A DNA stretch of 64,000 nt, taken from assembly GCA_013146195.2 (NCBI GenBank), contig CM028378.1, positions 44,269,099 to 44,333,098 on the forward strand, read 5' to 3'. Every line of letters starts with the position of its first letter. The stretch's first letter is position 1. The translations under genes were made by a program, and so were the position numbers. The notes below the pieces were generated by a model. The model was not told the DNA's origin and did no database searches. It worked only from the letters and a program-made list of their open reading frames with translations. This document shows positions 10,373 to 23,800 of this stretch, piece after piece. Source of the DNA: Codonopsis lanceolata (taxonomy: Eukaryota; Streptophyta; Magnoliopsida; Asterales; Campanulaceae).

Positions 10373-13300
10373 GAAAGAATTATCAACCACAAGGTTCATG
10401 TCAAAATGGAAGGAGCTTACTCCTATGAACAAATTAGTGCAGATCCACCCTACTTAGGCATAGAAGGAAGAAAACTGGGAGATTCAAATGGATTATTTAA
10501 TGTTTTCTTTGACTTGGACCTCAAAGAAAAGGAACTTGATATTCCCTGTTCGCCCCAAAATCAAGATTGCTACAGTTGAGATGAAAAGGACGAAAGAGAA
10601 GGAGTTGCAATTGACACCAAACAGACAAAAACGAAATTGAATAATCCAGACACATACACGATTGACAGACGAAGATCCAAAATTGGATGTTCCAAATTTT
10701 TACAGTTGAGATGAAAAAAACGAAAGAGAAGGAGTCACAATAACATAAGGAGGGCAATTGAAAACAGTTAATAAATGAAAAAGAATAAATCTCAGAAGGT
10801 AACGTAGTACAAATTTAAAAATACACAAATTAAAATTTAAAAATTTAAAAGTACATAAATTAATTACATAAAAATATTCCCACAAAATCAGTCCCCACAT
10901 TTGAGCAACAATCTTGACCATAACTTAATTCTTTTTAGTATGAGAAACCCAAAATGTTGAAAAAAGAAAAAAAAAAGGTAAATAAAAAGGGAGAAGAAGC
11001 AGACAAAGAGAAAAATAGAGGAAATAGTTATAATAATAGCAGCCTAAGTGTTCTTGATAGCAGCCTAGTGTTCAAAACAAATTCTCTTTTGACATCAAGA
11101 TTTTAATTATTAATAGCTTAATTATCAAAAGGTTGTTCATGGAAAAACCCCAATGCATAAACAATGTCATCTGAAACAAAACAATTTGGTAACCTAAAAA
11201 CCCCGAATTAAAATTAAAATAAGAAAGGGGAGGTGGAATTTCGGGGGCAAGGGACACTATATTACATTAATGATCTTATAGACGCTAGTGACCAAGCTCA
11301 TGGACCAAAGAAGACACTCATCCTTTTCGTAATAGGAGTAATGAAAGTGGAGTTAACCACACTTGCACGAAACACTGGGAGAATTCACGTTGGCTCATCC
11401 TCAGTAACAGACCACAACGGTCATATGGAAAGTAAAAGAAGAAAAACAAACCGTCATAGAATGGAAGAGATTTTGAACGTACCTAAAGATGGAAGAAGTA
11501 AAAAATCAAGGTTTGGAGGTGCAGAGGAAATATTGCTCAAGAGAGCGCCCAAAACTCAATGGCAAGCACAATCATAAATAACCAAATAGAACACACCTAA
11601 GAAATTATCAATTGACAACTGTCAACAGAAATCAATGGAAAACTATGAATGTACCCAATATTAAATTATAGTCACCCGTATTAAAATCATCGATTAAGCA
11701 ATAGCCTATACAAAATTAAAGGGCACTGACAAGAGCAGATTAGAGAAAGCGTACCTTCCTAATTAAGGTAAAGGGATGGGAGAGAAGCCTAGGTAGCGTG
11801 CAAACAACAACCGAATGAGTCACTGGGTTTTGTAGAAAACAGAGAAAAAAATTAGAAGAAAAGGGACTGGGATTAGATGTAGAGAGAGAAAGTGGGATCG
11901 TACCTGTCGAATGCAAGCCTTGGGCTCACTTGAAGAAGACCAAACTCAGTTAACTGTCGTGCCGGAGCGAGGATGCGGCTTGGTATCAACGAAGGGGACA
12001 GGAAGGGAGAAGAACAGGGCGTGTTCGGGGGTGAGGGACACTATATTAGGGGAATTTTCAAGAAAAGAAAAAACAATAGATCCCAAAACATATGCCATGT
12101 ATTGATATATCGAGCCAGATATTTACAAAAGCCTAAAATACCAGCGAAACAATTTAGTCTTCAAATTTCTAACAAACCTAGATAGATCATTTATATTAAT
12201 CACCTTCTTTTACGCAAACAAACCCAGCAAAAGCAGACCACGCATATTAGTGAACTAAAGTCACAAAAATCTCTACAATCAAAAAATTTAGCAAAATAAG
12301 CTAATCCCAAAATTTTGATCTTGCTATCCGTAGTTTTCTTAACTATATAGTCATCTGAATTTCTCAAAAAATCTAACGAAAACATTCCCAAAATGTGCAA
12401 AGCAGAGACGAAAAACTCACAACAAAAGGGGATGGGACATGGGTTTTGATGTAGAGAGAGGAGCAAAAAAGAGCTGCAGAGAGAGAGAAATTGAAAGCGT
12501 ACATGACTCCCACCTCTTTCAAGCATTTTTTTCAAACACCTAGCAGGCTCCACATTCATGCCCAATTAACAGTTTGATTAAGCTAACCCAACCCACCTTC
12601 TCAGAACCTATACAAACCACAATAATCAACAGAAAAACCTCAAAAGCTCACTTCAAAACTACGAACACGTGAAAGACTTGAGTAAGGGTAATGTGAAATA
12701 AGAATTCAAACAGAAGACAGTGAGAAACATACTAATTTTGGCGCTGGAGAGGGTTAGGGCTCGGTTGTTGGGACTCCGACTGTCACCGCTTCAAGTTCAA
12801 AGAACCCTTTGCTCCGTTTTCATGGGATGTGTGCAGTGAGCCGGTGAGGAGATAGTTGGTTGCCTTGTTGGAGAGGGAGAAACTGGCCTAGAAAGAGGCC
12901 ATGAAACCGCAATGCTTTTGTTGGAAGATGAACCGCTCTCCACATGCATGAAAGTGAAATTGGATGTAGGCCGTAGGATCTTATTAAATGAATCAATCTC
13001 AGCCTCTAGATAACTTTAGTCAATTTAAGCATGTGAGTATGAGCTCTATTGTATTAGAGATATTAAGTACCCCCACTTAAACTTCCTATTTTACCCCTCT
13101 CTCCCTCTCTCCCATCACTCCTCCTCTGTCCTTCCCTCTTGTCACCCATCTCCCTCCCTCCTTTCCGTTTATCTTTTATTTCTTCTCCCTTCCTTCCTTC
13201 ATTTGTTTCCCTTATCCATCCCTCCCTCCCTCTAGTGACTCCTCTCCCTCCCTTTTACCACTTTTTTTCCCCTTTTTCCTCATTCCCCGTCATTGCCAAA

Positions 13301-14010
13301 TGCCAATTCTCCGCCATTTTTGAATCCCTTGTGCCTTCTTCAATTTCTATGAACTCGCCTCTATTGTGATTGGTCATGGTTGGTCGAACAACCAAGTGTT
13401 ATTCGGCTAGTGTTCGGTTAACAACCAAGTGTTATTCGGCTAGTGTTCGGTTAACACAGCAATGACAACGACAAGAGAAGGGGGAAACATAGGGGGTAGA
13501 GGGAGAGAGAAGGCAGATGGGATGAAGGGAAAGCGAATACAGAAAAAAAAAATTGAGAAAATGACAACAAAGACTTTATTTGATGGCATTTTTGTATTTA
13601 AAAATATGGTGTATTTAGAGAGTAGAGGGTGCGAATATATGATTTGAAATGTGGCTTAAATATAGTTCAACCTACCCAAGAATGCATTTGGTTTTTCCTA
13701 AGTCAGCAAGACAAGCTATATGAGCTCTTCATAGTAGAATCGAGACACTGCTTAAATCCACCTTTATATCCCAACTGTTAAACAACTCCAAGTCAATCTC
13801 ACATCTAATGCTTCAATCTTTCATGTGTATTGCTTCAATCTTTTTAACTTGTGGAAGTTCTTTACAAATGGAACTTTTAGTGTCTACTAATCATGAAAAC
13901 CAGGTATTTCCCTCTCTCTTTAAATAAAGGCTTAGCTTATAGAGGGCAAGTTGCCAACTTATTTGGGAATGGCAGCATTCTAAGCAAACCCCGATCTCAA
14001 ATCAAAATAA
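10373..14010. other. 3.6 kb without a recognisable gene; scattered short duplications
   Basis: I recognise no protein here. A block with ACAGTTGAGATGAAAA and ACGAAAGAGAAGGAGT occurs twice (about 10573-10608 and 10703-10738). GGGACACTATATTA occurs at about 11250 and 12037. GATGTAGAGAGAG occurs at about 11876 and 12450. A pyrimidine-rich tract runs through about 13085-13275. Open frames at 11233-11577 (114 aa) and 12565-12200 (minus, 121 aa) lack features and are not called. Confidence 0.4.
13387..13453 (+). repeat. 33-bp tandem duplication
   Basis: A unit starting AACAACCAAGTGTTATTCGG and ending GTGTTCGGTT is present twice, at 13387 and 13420, with no visible difference. Confidence 0.9.
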
Positions 14011-14013
14011 ATA

Positions 14014-14425
14014 CTCCCTCCTCCGTTCCAAGCAAACAGTCCATGTTTGAAAGTATAACATTTTTAAGCGAAAATTTAATAACCCAAAAATGCCCGTTAC
14101 AGCCAACTCAAAAAAAAAAAAAAAAAAGACTTGTTCTTATTGAGTGGTTCACTAACAACATTTAAAATTTTAATAAGAGGCACAACCTTAATAATGATGG
14201 CTGGTGGTGGCTACTGTTCGAGGAGTGAATGAAATCATACGAGGATTGCTCTTCAACACTGGGAACCAATCAGTACAATGAAATAGGTGAAAAACTTTGT
14301 AACAGTTAATATCCTATATGAATGATAAATTATAAGGGAAGGTATATTTGGAAGTTTTAAAAAAATCTCGCTTAATTTTATAAAGTGCAAAACATTCTAA
14401 AATAGAATAGTTAACTCTTTGCAAG
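14014..14425. mobile_element. Stowaway-like element with damaged right end
   Basis: The left end CTCCCTCCTCCGTTCCAAGC is preceded by TA (14012-14013). The right side keeps the sub-terminal block AATAGTTAACTCTTTGC typical of these elements but ends at GCAAG before TA (14426-14427), so about 10 bp of the terminal repeat is missing. An A-run at 14109-14127 lies inside. Confidence 0.5.
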
Positions 14426-14429
14426 TATA

Positions 14430-14764
14430 TTATATATTAGATAAACAAAGTGAAAGTAGGACCACCTTATGTGTGTGTCATGACAATGTGTTGCCAATAA
14501 ATGAGTGAACATCAAGAGCATACCAACTTTAAATCACATCCCACAATAGCCTTCTTACAAAGAAACCAAGAACGAGTTCACCTAAAAACATTCTCAAGAT
14601 TACTTTTATGATGATATAAATACTTGTTTGTGGGTTTGAACTATACGCATGGGGCATCTCATACATTGCACAACTCGGCCTCAACATTTATTTCAGTTAA
14701 AAGCAAACTAACAACTTTTAGGTCAACTGTGCTCATATCAGCCTTGATGAATACAGAGAAAATA
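14430..14764 (-). other. UFC1 3' UTR and downstream
   Basis: Beyond the UFC1 stop the minus strand is AT-rich with AATAAA at 14692-14687. No other gene is seen before the Stowaway-like element ending at 14425. Confidence 0.6.
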
Positions 14765-14894
14765 CTATGACTCACTGGATGTGGCTGCATCATCTTTGTG
14801 CTTAACCATACCAGAATCAACGAGAATTGGAATCTCTGCTGCAAGCCAAGGTGCAAGACCCAAACAAAGAGCATGCGCTATACCAAACCTAGGA
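14765..14894 (-). CDS. UFC1: UFC1 exon 3 (C-terminal 42 residues and stop)
   Basis: The acceptor TTTTGCCAG|TCC at 14895/14894 opens an exon reading PRFGIAHALCLGLAPWLAAE, then EIPILVDSGMVKHKDD and a serine-rich end (TSSES) with TAG at 14767-14765. This is the conserved C-terminus of plant UFC1. A canonical AATAAA lies 73 bp beyond the stop (14692-14687, minus), as expected for a functional 3' UTR. The frame is intact. Confidence 0.9.
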
Positions 14895-17800
14895 CTGGCA
14901 AAACAGAAACCAACCACATACATATTATATCCATCAGTTACATTATATTGCAAAAGAATGAGAGACTTTCAGTTAAAGATTAAACAAATCAATTAAAGCT
15001 ACAATAATCCTCAATCCATACATCAATTAAAACAAAATTTTCAACTAACATATATTTTTCGAAACAGAAACATGTATGACCACTTGAAAAGAAAAACCTA
15101 CATTGACTACTTCCCTTGATCTTGAACGAAAAAACAAATTTGCTAGATAGTGCCATGTATTGCATGTGAAGGACAATTATAATACTCCCTCCGTTCCAGA
15201 CAAAGAGTCCATTATTTTCATTTAAAGAGTCCACTTTCAAAAATTAAAGTCATAAAAGTGTCATTTTATTACTAATGGGCTATCATTTTTCTTAAAAAGT
15301 TTGATTTTCAAACGGGGACTCTTTCCCCGGAACAGAGGGAGTATTATATAATGTTCTTGAACACATTGCATACGATGAAAGGATAGCTCAGATTTCAATC
15401 TGTGAAAAACAAATATTATCGAAGACCCATAATAAGTATCCGTAAAAAGTATCTCAACATCGATTACAACTAGGGAGTAAAAGAAGGGATACATTTTTTG
15501 GATAACTGCTAATTAATAATAATTCGAAAAGTTTCAAAATTTCTTTCTAAACCGGAACCTAATACTTCAAATTTTCAATGATGCACACAATCAAACCCTA
15601 CACCTTTATATTTCCAACTAAAATCTAACAAATGGAAAGGCAATTATCACCACTTTTTCTGCTAAGAAAGGCTTGAAATGCACAGTCAATCAAATTTTCC
15701 TTCTTGCATATCTAAGTATCTAACGCCGTCAAAACAAATACAGTAGCATTAACTCTGTCCAAACTCAACTTTCTGGCTTCCTCCACACAAAGATATCATC
15801 TTCAAACTATAATTCTCGAACTGTCCTTCCTAGAAAAATATGATTTCACAGAGATTCAAGAAGGCCTCCAAGCTCCAAATCAAAGGGGTTTACTACTAAT
15901 TCAAGTCTGAGTTGCACTTGACATGAAGCAACCAAAGTAAGAAGCCCCCCGAAAGGATGTCAAAACACAGTAACACCTTCTTTCTCTCTTGGTGTATAAC
16001 TAACTTTAGTTCAACTTTTTGTCTGTTTGTTCTTTTTTTTTATTCATAAGTACTTTTCTGGAACTTGTATCTGACCTGAATCACCAATTGTAGCTGATAC
16101 TATGTCATATTCAAAAAGAAAAAAATGTTCGAAAATGGTCAAAAACACGAGTATATAACATAACTACCCATGTAAGTAACTATCATGGGAATTCCAAGAT
16201 TACTTTTTGAATAGATATTTCTCAAGGAAAACAAAGTAAGGTAGTGTTTGGTAACCCGTTCTATTTCAAATCATTCTATTTCACATGTTTGTGTTTCACT
16301 TTGTTTGTATTTCATTTCTAATTTCGAACTAGAAACAAAAACACATTTGATAACTATTTATATTTCTATTTGAGTGATGAAAAAGAAAAAGAAACATTTT
16401 TATTTTTTTTTATAAGTATTATATACCAAAGCGTCTAAACAGGAGACGCATCCTTTTTACAAATTATAGCATACACAAACGGACTAATCTATAGAAAGAC
16501 TATTCACAAAATCGATACAAGAAATGTTGTGAGTGTGGGAAGAATTAGTGTCCTCAACCCCCCAAAAAGACAACGTACGAAGTAACTCATCCTTTAACTT
16601 ATCCACCGTCCTCTCCTCATCCTCAAACACCCTCCTATTCCTTTCCCTCCACATGATCCACCAAATACCCAGAGGAACTGCATGCCAAAAGCTATTCCTT
16701 CTTCTTCTTCGCTTGTACAAAGACCAACTCAAAAGGAGATCTTTAACAGATCTCGGCATCACCCAAGCAACAGAGAACAGACCAAGCATTAAATTCCAAA
16801 GCATAGACACAATAGGGCAGTGCAGTAGCAAGTGATTCACACTTTCTTCACATCCTTTGCACATGAAACACCAATTCACATAGATCACTCGACGTCTCTG
16901 CAAATTATCCCCTGTAAGGATGGCTTCACTAGCAGCTTCCCATGCAAAAAACAAAACTCTACTCGGAGCTTTCACTCTCCAAATACTCCGCCAAGGGAAC
17001 ACAATCTTCTCTCTGTTTGAAAGAATATGATAATAGGATCTAACAAAAAAAATCCTCCTCTTCGAGCCCACCCACACCACCCTATCCTCCCGCTGCCCCA
17101 CCGAGTGAGAGTATAACTTAGCAAAAACTGAACACAAGAGTCCATCTCCCAATCTTGAAGGTCTCTCCGAAATATGGGACTCCAAGAGACTTTCCCTTCC
17201 TCTATATTCAAAATCGAATTAACTAAGCAATCTTTCTCCCTTGCTAAATTAAACAAATCTAGGAAAGATCTCCAAAGCTCCCGATCATCACACCATTTAT
17301 CCTTCCAGAATCTAATTGTGGACCCATTGCCAACCTCAAAAGAGATGTGTCTCTCAAACTGAGCCCAACCCTTCCTGACTCCTTTCCAAACCCCCACCCC
17401 ATAACAGGTAGAAACATCTTTCGGAAACCACAAATGCTCACCCTCACCATACAAGCTCACCACCACTCTCCTCCACCAAGCATTCCTATCCACCACAAAT
17501 CTCCAAAGCCACTTCCCCAAAAGAACCAAATTAAAAAACTTCAGATTTTTTATCCCCAAGCCTCCATTTCTCACACTATCACAGACTTTCTCCCATCTAA
17601 CCAAATGAAACTTTCGCACCTCCATAGACCCATCCCACAGAAAATCTCTCTCCAATTTTTCAAGTTTGCTGCGAACCAAAACTGGAAGCACAAAAAGAGA
17701 CATAAAATAAGTGGGAAGGCTAGAGAGAGTATTTTTCATTAGAGTTAGCCTTCCCCCCTTCGAAAGATACTGTTTTTTCCAGCTCGCCAATCTCCGCTCG

Positions 17801-20800
17801 AACCTCTCGATGACCGAGATCCACATCTCTTTACTTTTGTGCTTGGCTCCTAAAGGTAACCCAAGATACACCGTCGGAAGGCTCCCAACCTTGCAACCAA
17901 AAAAATTGGCCAAGGAAATTAAATTAGCCACCACGCCAACCGGAATAATCTCGCTCTTAGCGATATTAATTCTCAATCCCGAAACCGCTTGAAAGAAAAG
18001 GAGCACGAGCCGCAAATAACCTAACCGATGAGAGTTAGCCCCACAAAAAACAAGTGTATTGTCTGCAAATAAACGATGAGACACTATCACTGACTCTCCA
18101 CTACCTCTACCCGCACTACACCCCTTCAAAAAACCACCCCACACAGCTCTATCCAACATCTTGCTCAAAGCCTCCATCACAATGATGAATAAAAAAGGAG
18201 AAAGAGGATCTCCTTGCCTCAACCCCCTCGAAAAAGCAAAAAATCTGGCAGGCTCACCATTCACCAACACCGAAAATCGAACTGTCGAGATACAAAAAAA
18301 AATCCACTTCCGCCACTTAAGACCGAACCCCATCCTCTCCAGCAAATATAAAAGAAAATACCAGTTGACATGATCATAAGCCTTCACAATGTCTAACTTA
18401 CAGATCAAACCTGGATCTCCACTTTTAAGTCTAGCCTCCACAACCTCATTGGCTATAAAAGAAGCATCCACAATTTGACGATCCCCCACCAAAGCATGTT
18501 GGTTCACTGAAATAATTTTACTCATCACCTTCCTTAATCGCAAAGATAACACCTTAGCAATTAATTTGTAGACTCCACCCACTAAACTAATAGGTCTAAA
18601 GTCGCTCAAATTCTTCGCCCCTTTCTTTTTTGGAATTAAAGTTATGAAGGAAGCATTCATACTTCTCTCAAAGCGCAAGTTTTCATGAAAATAGTGAAAC
18701 ACCCTCATCAAATCCTCCTTTATTATCTCCCAACAATGCTGGAATCAGGACCCGACGCTTTATCACCCCTTAAACCACAAAGAGCTGCCACAACCTCCTC
18801 TTCGAAAAAAGGAAGCTCCAGAAAATTACTGTCATCTACATCAAGACAAGGAAAAGATGTGTTGTTGAACGAAGGCCGCCACTCCTCTGTTTCAGAAAAT
18901 AACCGATGATAGAAACCCACAATACCTTCCTTAATATCATTGCTATCCGACAACTGAACTCCATCGATCCATAATTCCCTAATTCGCTGATTTGCGGGCA
19001 CTAGCTCATTCTATGAAAGAATCTAGTATTTCTATCCCCTTCTTTGAGCCATTGAATTCTGGATTTTTGCTTCCAACTGATCTCTTCGCAAAGCAATAAC
19101 TAATCTAAATCCTTTGCAAATTCAGACGGAGCAACTCCTCTTCCTTGCTCAAAGCTCGAACCCCTACTAACCCATCCAAGCCACTGATTCTCTCCATCAA
19201 AGAATTAATCCTTACTCCCAGCTTACCAAAAACTTCTTTATTCCACACTTTCAAGTCCTCTTTGAGCAATTTAAGCTTCCTAGTCAAAATAAAGCTAGGG
19301 TCTCCTACAATTGAATACGACGACCATTTTTCTTTAACCCAATCTGCGAACCCGGGGCCTTCAACCACATATTCTCAAACTTAAACGAAGCTTTCCCTTT
19401 CAAAAAACCCCCACACTCAAGAAAGAGGGGAACATGATCAGAAATAACTCTAGGCAAACAAGACTGAACTGCACTTGAAAAGAGCTCCTCCCAGTCACCA
19501 GAAACAAGGAACCTGTCTATACGAGAAAATTGCGAAGTATTCCCATCTCTAAACCAAGTAAAATCTCCTCCTGACAAAGCTAAATCTACCAATTCCCCTA
19601 CATTAATAAAATCATTAAACTCTGACATAGCTCGAAGTATAGACCCGGGAAGTAGACCGTTCGTGCGGGAAGCGAACCGCATTGAAGTCACCACCTATAC
19701 ACCAAGGGGCATTCCACTTATGCTTAACTGATATAAGTTCCTCCCACAAGACTCTCCTATCCACCGCTGCACACGGACCATAAACACTTGAGAAAACCCA
19801 CAATCTATCATTTTCTTCCATCTTCAATAAGCATGAGACAGAGGAAGAGCCCACAACGGAGTCCAACCTTGTAAACCACCTGCGATCCCACATAACTATT
19901 ATCCCTCCCGCCGCCCCCACTGAATCTAAACACTCCCAGTCTAACCACCAACTCCCCCATAAGCTGGAGATCACTTTCCTGTTTACCTTATCAATCTTAG
20001 TTTCTACCAGACAGACAATATGAAGCTTCCATCTCCTAAACGAAGCCTTAATAATACCTCGTTTATCCACATCATTAATACCCGCACATTCCAAGATAAA
20101 ATCCGTAGATGCATAATCAAACATTTTTTCCCACCCATCATCCCCCACTTTCCCCTTTAACTGCTCATAGTTCAGACTACAGCACAGATTCTTCAGCTCT
20201 CAATTTCCTTTGTCTCTTGCTTTACAGCTTTTCTTGATACTTACCTTCTTCTGTAGACCTACATTTCTTCTCAATGTCCAGTAATAAATCCAGCAATTTA
20301 TCTTCAAAACCATCAAAGGGGATTCCCAAAAACTTGCCAAATCTATCCGCCCTTCTCTTAGCCCATATCGAAATATCCTCCTCCTCTGATTCAATCGTAA
20401 TAGTCTCATCTTCATCTTCAGTAGGACTGATCACACTAATTGGAATTGCTTCACAAGGGGCTACAACATCTTTTCCACTAGCTGAGCCCCCGAAAAACCT
20501 GCCTAGTTGAGCTTCACCCTGCTGAATCTGACCTATACTATCTACACTCGTATACGTTGCTGCTGGGCCGTCGTCCTGTCTTTGTTCCACACCGGACTCT
20601 GAATTGTCCATACCTCCATCCCCTTTGTCTGGCGCCATAACTTCTGCCTCGAGCTCGACCTCCATCTCTCTCCACGAACCAGACCCCACAAACTTTGCGC
20701 CACCATCAATCAGGTCTTTCGAACTCTGCGTCGCCTCCCCGTCCTCCTCATTCGTCACCTAACAAGTCAACATCTCTGGCCCTGGCTTAGACCCAGAAGC

Positions 20801-23800
20801 GAACTTATTAGGGGGCACAATATTCGACTGAAATGGCCCACTCAACGTTCCTCCTATATCCTCTGTACCAGACACAGTAACTTTCTCCTTGCCCTTGTCA
20901 CTCTTGGATTTCGGAGCCCAAACCCATATTGGTTTCCTCCTATAGTTATTAGACTTTACTGGCCCACGATTCTTGAAGCTCCTATCTGCAGCCCCAAAGC
21001 CCATTCCCCTTTTAAAAGGCCTACTATTCGGAACGGCACCATTTCAATGAGTGCGTTTGAAATTCAAAGACCTGCTACCCCACGTGCCACTGTAAACATT
21101 GCTTCTGAAATTTCCGGAGCTTTGACCCACACACTTGACGAGAGCCCCACTTGCATGCGCAACACGCCCCTTCTCCCCTACGTTTCCCTGCCCCTGATAC
21201 TTGCCCCCATCACCACTGCCGGAGACACCTCTACCAGACCGCCTTTGAAACCAGAAGGGGCTTGATTCCACCCATAATGGGACAGCGAACCACCTACTGC
21301 CCACTCCAATTCGAACTACAGAAGGAATATTCTCCGTAAATCGAACCAAAATCCTCGCCCATCTCAGATTTTCTCTTTTCTCTGTATCTTCATCAACCCT
21401 TAAAAAACCTCCACACTTACGGCCTATCTCCTTAAACACTGTTGAATCCCACAAATGAAGGGGTAATCCAAGGGCACGAATCCAAACTTCACGGGGATGA
21501 CTACCTTCCATATGACAGCACCCAAAAGGGTTCCATTCAAACAAAAAAGTATTTCCATCCAACTCCACCACCCACACGCCACCAGCCGTCTTCCATCTCT
21601 GATTAACCCACCTCTGAACCTCAAGCTTAGGAGGCTGTTGAAACTCCAACTCCCCAACTCTACCCACCAGGCATCTCTCCAAAAATCTCTGCGTATCAGA
21701 GCAGGAGCTTTCGTCCACCTCACCGTTCATCGAAAACGAATTAATCTTCAACGACATGACCGGCCAAGGAGGAATATCTGCTGCCTCCTTATAGGACTTA
21801 GAGTATTTACCTTTCACTGCCTCACCCCCACTCACATGGCTGCCAAACCACTCCGCCACCAAGCCCCAGCCTGCTTTCTCTGCTCCTTCAGGAATACAAA
21901 GCAAACCCCACCTGCTCCTTCCCCTCACTAAAATCCTAACGAAGTTCCCAGATCTGTTTGAATCCTTTGCTACAACTACTTCGCGCCATTTCGCCTGAAT
22001 CTTTCTCCAAAACCCACTTTTGAAATTCTCCACTTTGCTCAGCCATTCACACACCCAACGCAACTCGTATATTGACAGAAAGATTTCATGGAGTCTCCCT
22101 CCGGATCTCTCCACCAACTTCACACACTCGAGACCTTTAAACGAGCTCCGGCAAACATCAAAAGTCTTTCTTCCTATCTGAAAACCCATCACCCATCAAA
22201 TGAACACCCAAAAAGTACACAAGCACGATGCACAATTGCTCTGAGTCTAGAGATATGAACAAAACAAAAGTAAAAACCTTCGAAAGATAGATCAAAGATG
22301 AAACCCAACCACCAAGCCGCGATCTTCTCCCTTAGGCGACCCTGTTTGAGCACTCTGGCGAAGTTCCGGCGAGATTTTTCCGGTGACGCGTCGACGCGCA
22401 TGGACTTTCTGGCAACTTTCCGGCGGCGGCGAAAGGACAGAACAGGTCGCCTAGGCCTGGCGAGCTACTGTGCCTAGGCGGTGAACCTCAAAACACGTCG
22501 CAACTCCTTCAACGACTCAAAACCTACCGGAAGCGACTACAAACCCTAGTCGACTTATCGAAGAGAACAGTTGGCTCAAAGGAGATCACTGCAACAGTAC
22601 AACACTAACAGAACCTGGAACCTGGAGCCTTGTTTGGCTTGATTTGCATTTAGATGGAGTTAGTCTGTGAAGAAATAAAAAGACAAAATGACGGTTAAGA
22701 GACCTGTCATAGCCATACTTGCAAGTTGAATGGGTCTTCGGAAAAAATAAGAAACATGAACGTTTCTCATAAATAGAAATGGTTGTTAAAAATTAGAAAC
22801 ATAAACAAAAAAAATGTAAAATAGAAGTGGTTAACTAACAAACAAACTCTAAGACTCTTTGTGTGGACTAGAGGGAATGTATTGGTTTATACAGATGCAT
22901 AATATACATACTAATAGAAGCACAATACTAACTTGGCTGATTACACTTGAGCAAATTGGCAAGCTACTTTGATTGATTTAGTTGTTAATCCTTCACCTGC
23001 AGCCTGACGCATAGGTAACTATTTGTGATATATCCAATTTGGTGCTGTAAGACTAGCTCTTACTTTTCATGGTCGTAAAGGTGTGCCAGCATTCTCAAGA
23101 ATTGTTTTGGTGGATACTAGGTTTGTTGAGTATCAACATGCATGTATTGGTACAATACAGACAATTGAAACGCACTATAATCAAATGTCTCGGTGTTTTT
23201 ATTGCCTTCATGGTGTTGATGATGTCAACCTTAAGCAGGTTTCCTCAACTCCTTTCCAAAATCTCTTGGCAACGAAACATACAGATCCTTGGAGTCCAGA
23301 AATATGGCAGTTGCTCAAACCTCTTTTGATGGCCTTTACCAGTTGATTTTAAATGCAACCAGAAAAAGTTCCGGGCAGAATTCGAAAAAACTGGCAACAG
23401 ACTAGGTTCTGCTTGTGACGACAAGTATCTACAGATCAAGTGTAAAGTAAAGACAAATCGTCTTGTGACTGGAGCTACACGAAAAAGAAGTCTCACTCTA
23501 AAAATCTCTCCAAATCTTTTGATTTCCTCCAACAAAGGAAAAACTTTTCACGACGTCCCTCTTCGTCCAAGAAAAAATGGAGATTTATAAAGAAAAAGCC
23601 TCAACGTGGCTGCAAACCTTGAATATACTATATTCCTTTCTCTTCTTTCTCCCTTTACAAATGAAGACATAAGACCCCTTATATAGAGGTACGGAAGCAA
23701 CCAATAATTATGCAATGACGTAAGCCATGACGATAAAGCAACTAATAATTATAGAATGACGTAAGCCATGACGATAGAAAGAAATAATTATACAAATGAC

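Larger units (their letters stand above)
16398..22740 (-). mobile_element. Full-length L1-type LINE, decayed
   Basis: This non-LTR retrotransposon reads right to left: 5' leader (22740-22193), ORF1 (22192-20222), ORF2 (20114-16484), a short 3' region and an A-tail seen as the T-rich run 16398-16413. A candidate target duplication is the imperfect GAAAAAGAAAAAGAAACA (16380-16397) and GAAAAAATAAGAAACA (22741-22756), within the foldback MITE. At ~6.3 kb and with both ORFs it is essentially complete, but both frames carry inactivating changes. Confidence 0.85.
16240..22849. mobile_element. Foldback MITE split by a LINE insertion
   Basis: The left half (16240-16397, starting GGTAGTGTTTGGTAACC) and right half (22741-22849) are imperfect inverted repeats of each other, sharing TTTCTATTT- and TTTGATAAC/TTTAACAAC-type blocks. 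TAA borders both ends (16237-16239 and 22850-22852), fitting PIF/Harbinger (Tourist-like). A hAT-type origin is possible because the ends also resemble TAGNGTTTGGTAACC. Without the LINE the element would be about 270 bp. Confidence 0.55.

Noticed and set aside
11233..11577. 114-codon plus-strand frame
   Set aside because: No domain, no clear intron signals and no context. Kept only as a mention in the 10.4-14.0 kb entry.
12200..12565. 121-codon minus-strand frame
   Set aside because: Low-complexity composition and no recognisable motif; likely chance.
13085..13275. Pyrimidine-rich tract considered as a CRISPR-like or satellite array
   Set aside because: It has no regular unit or spacers; it is simple CT-rich sequence in plant DNA.
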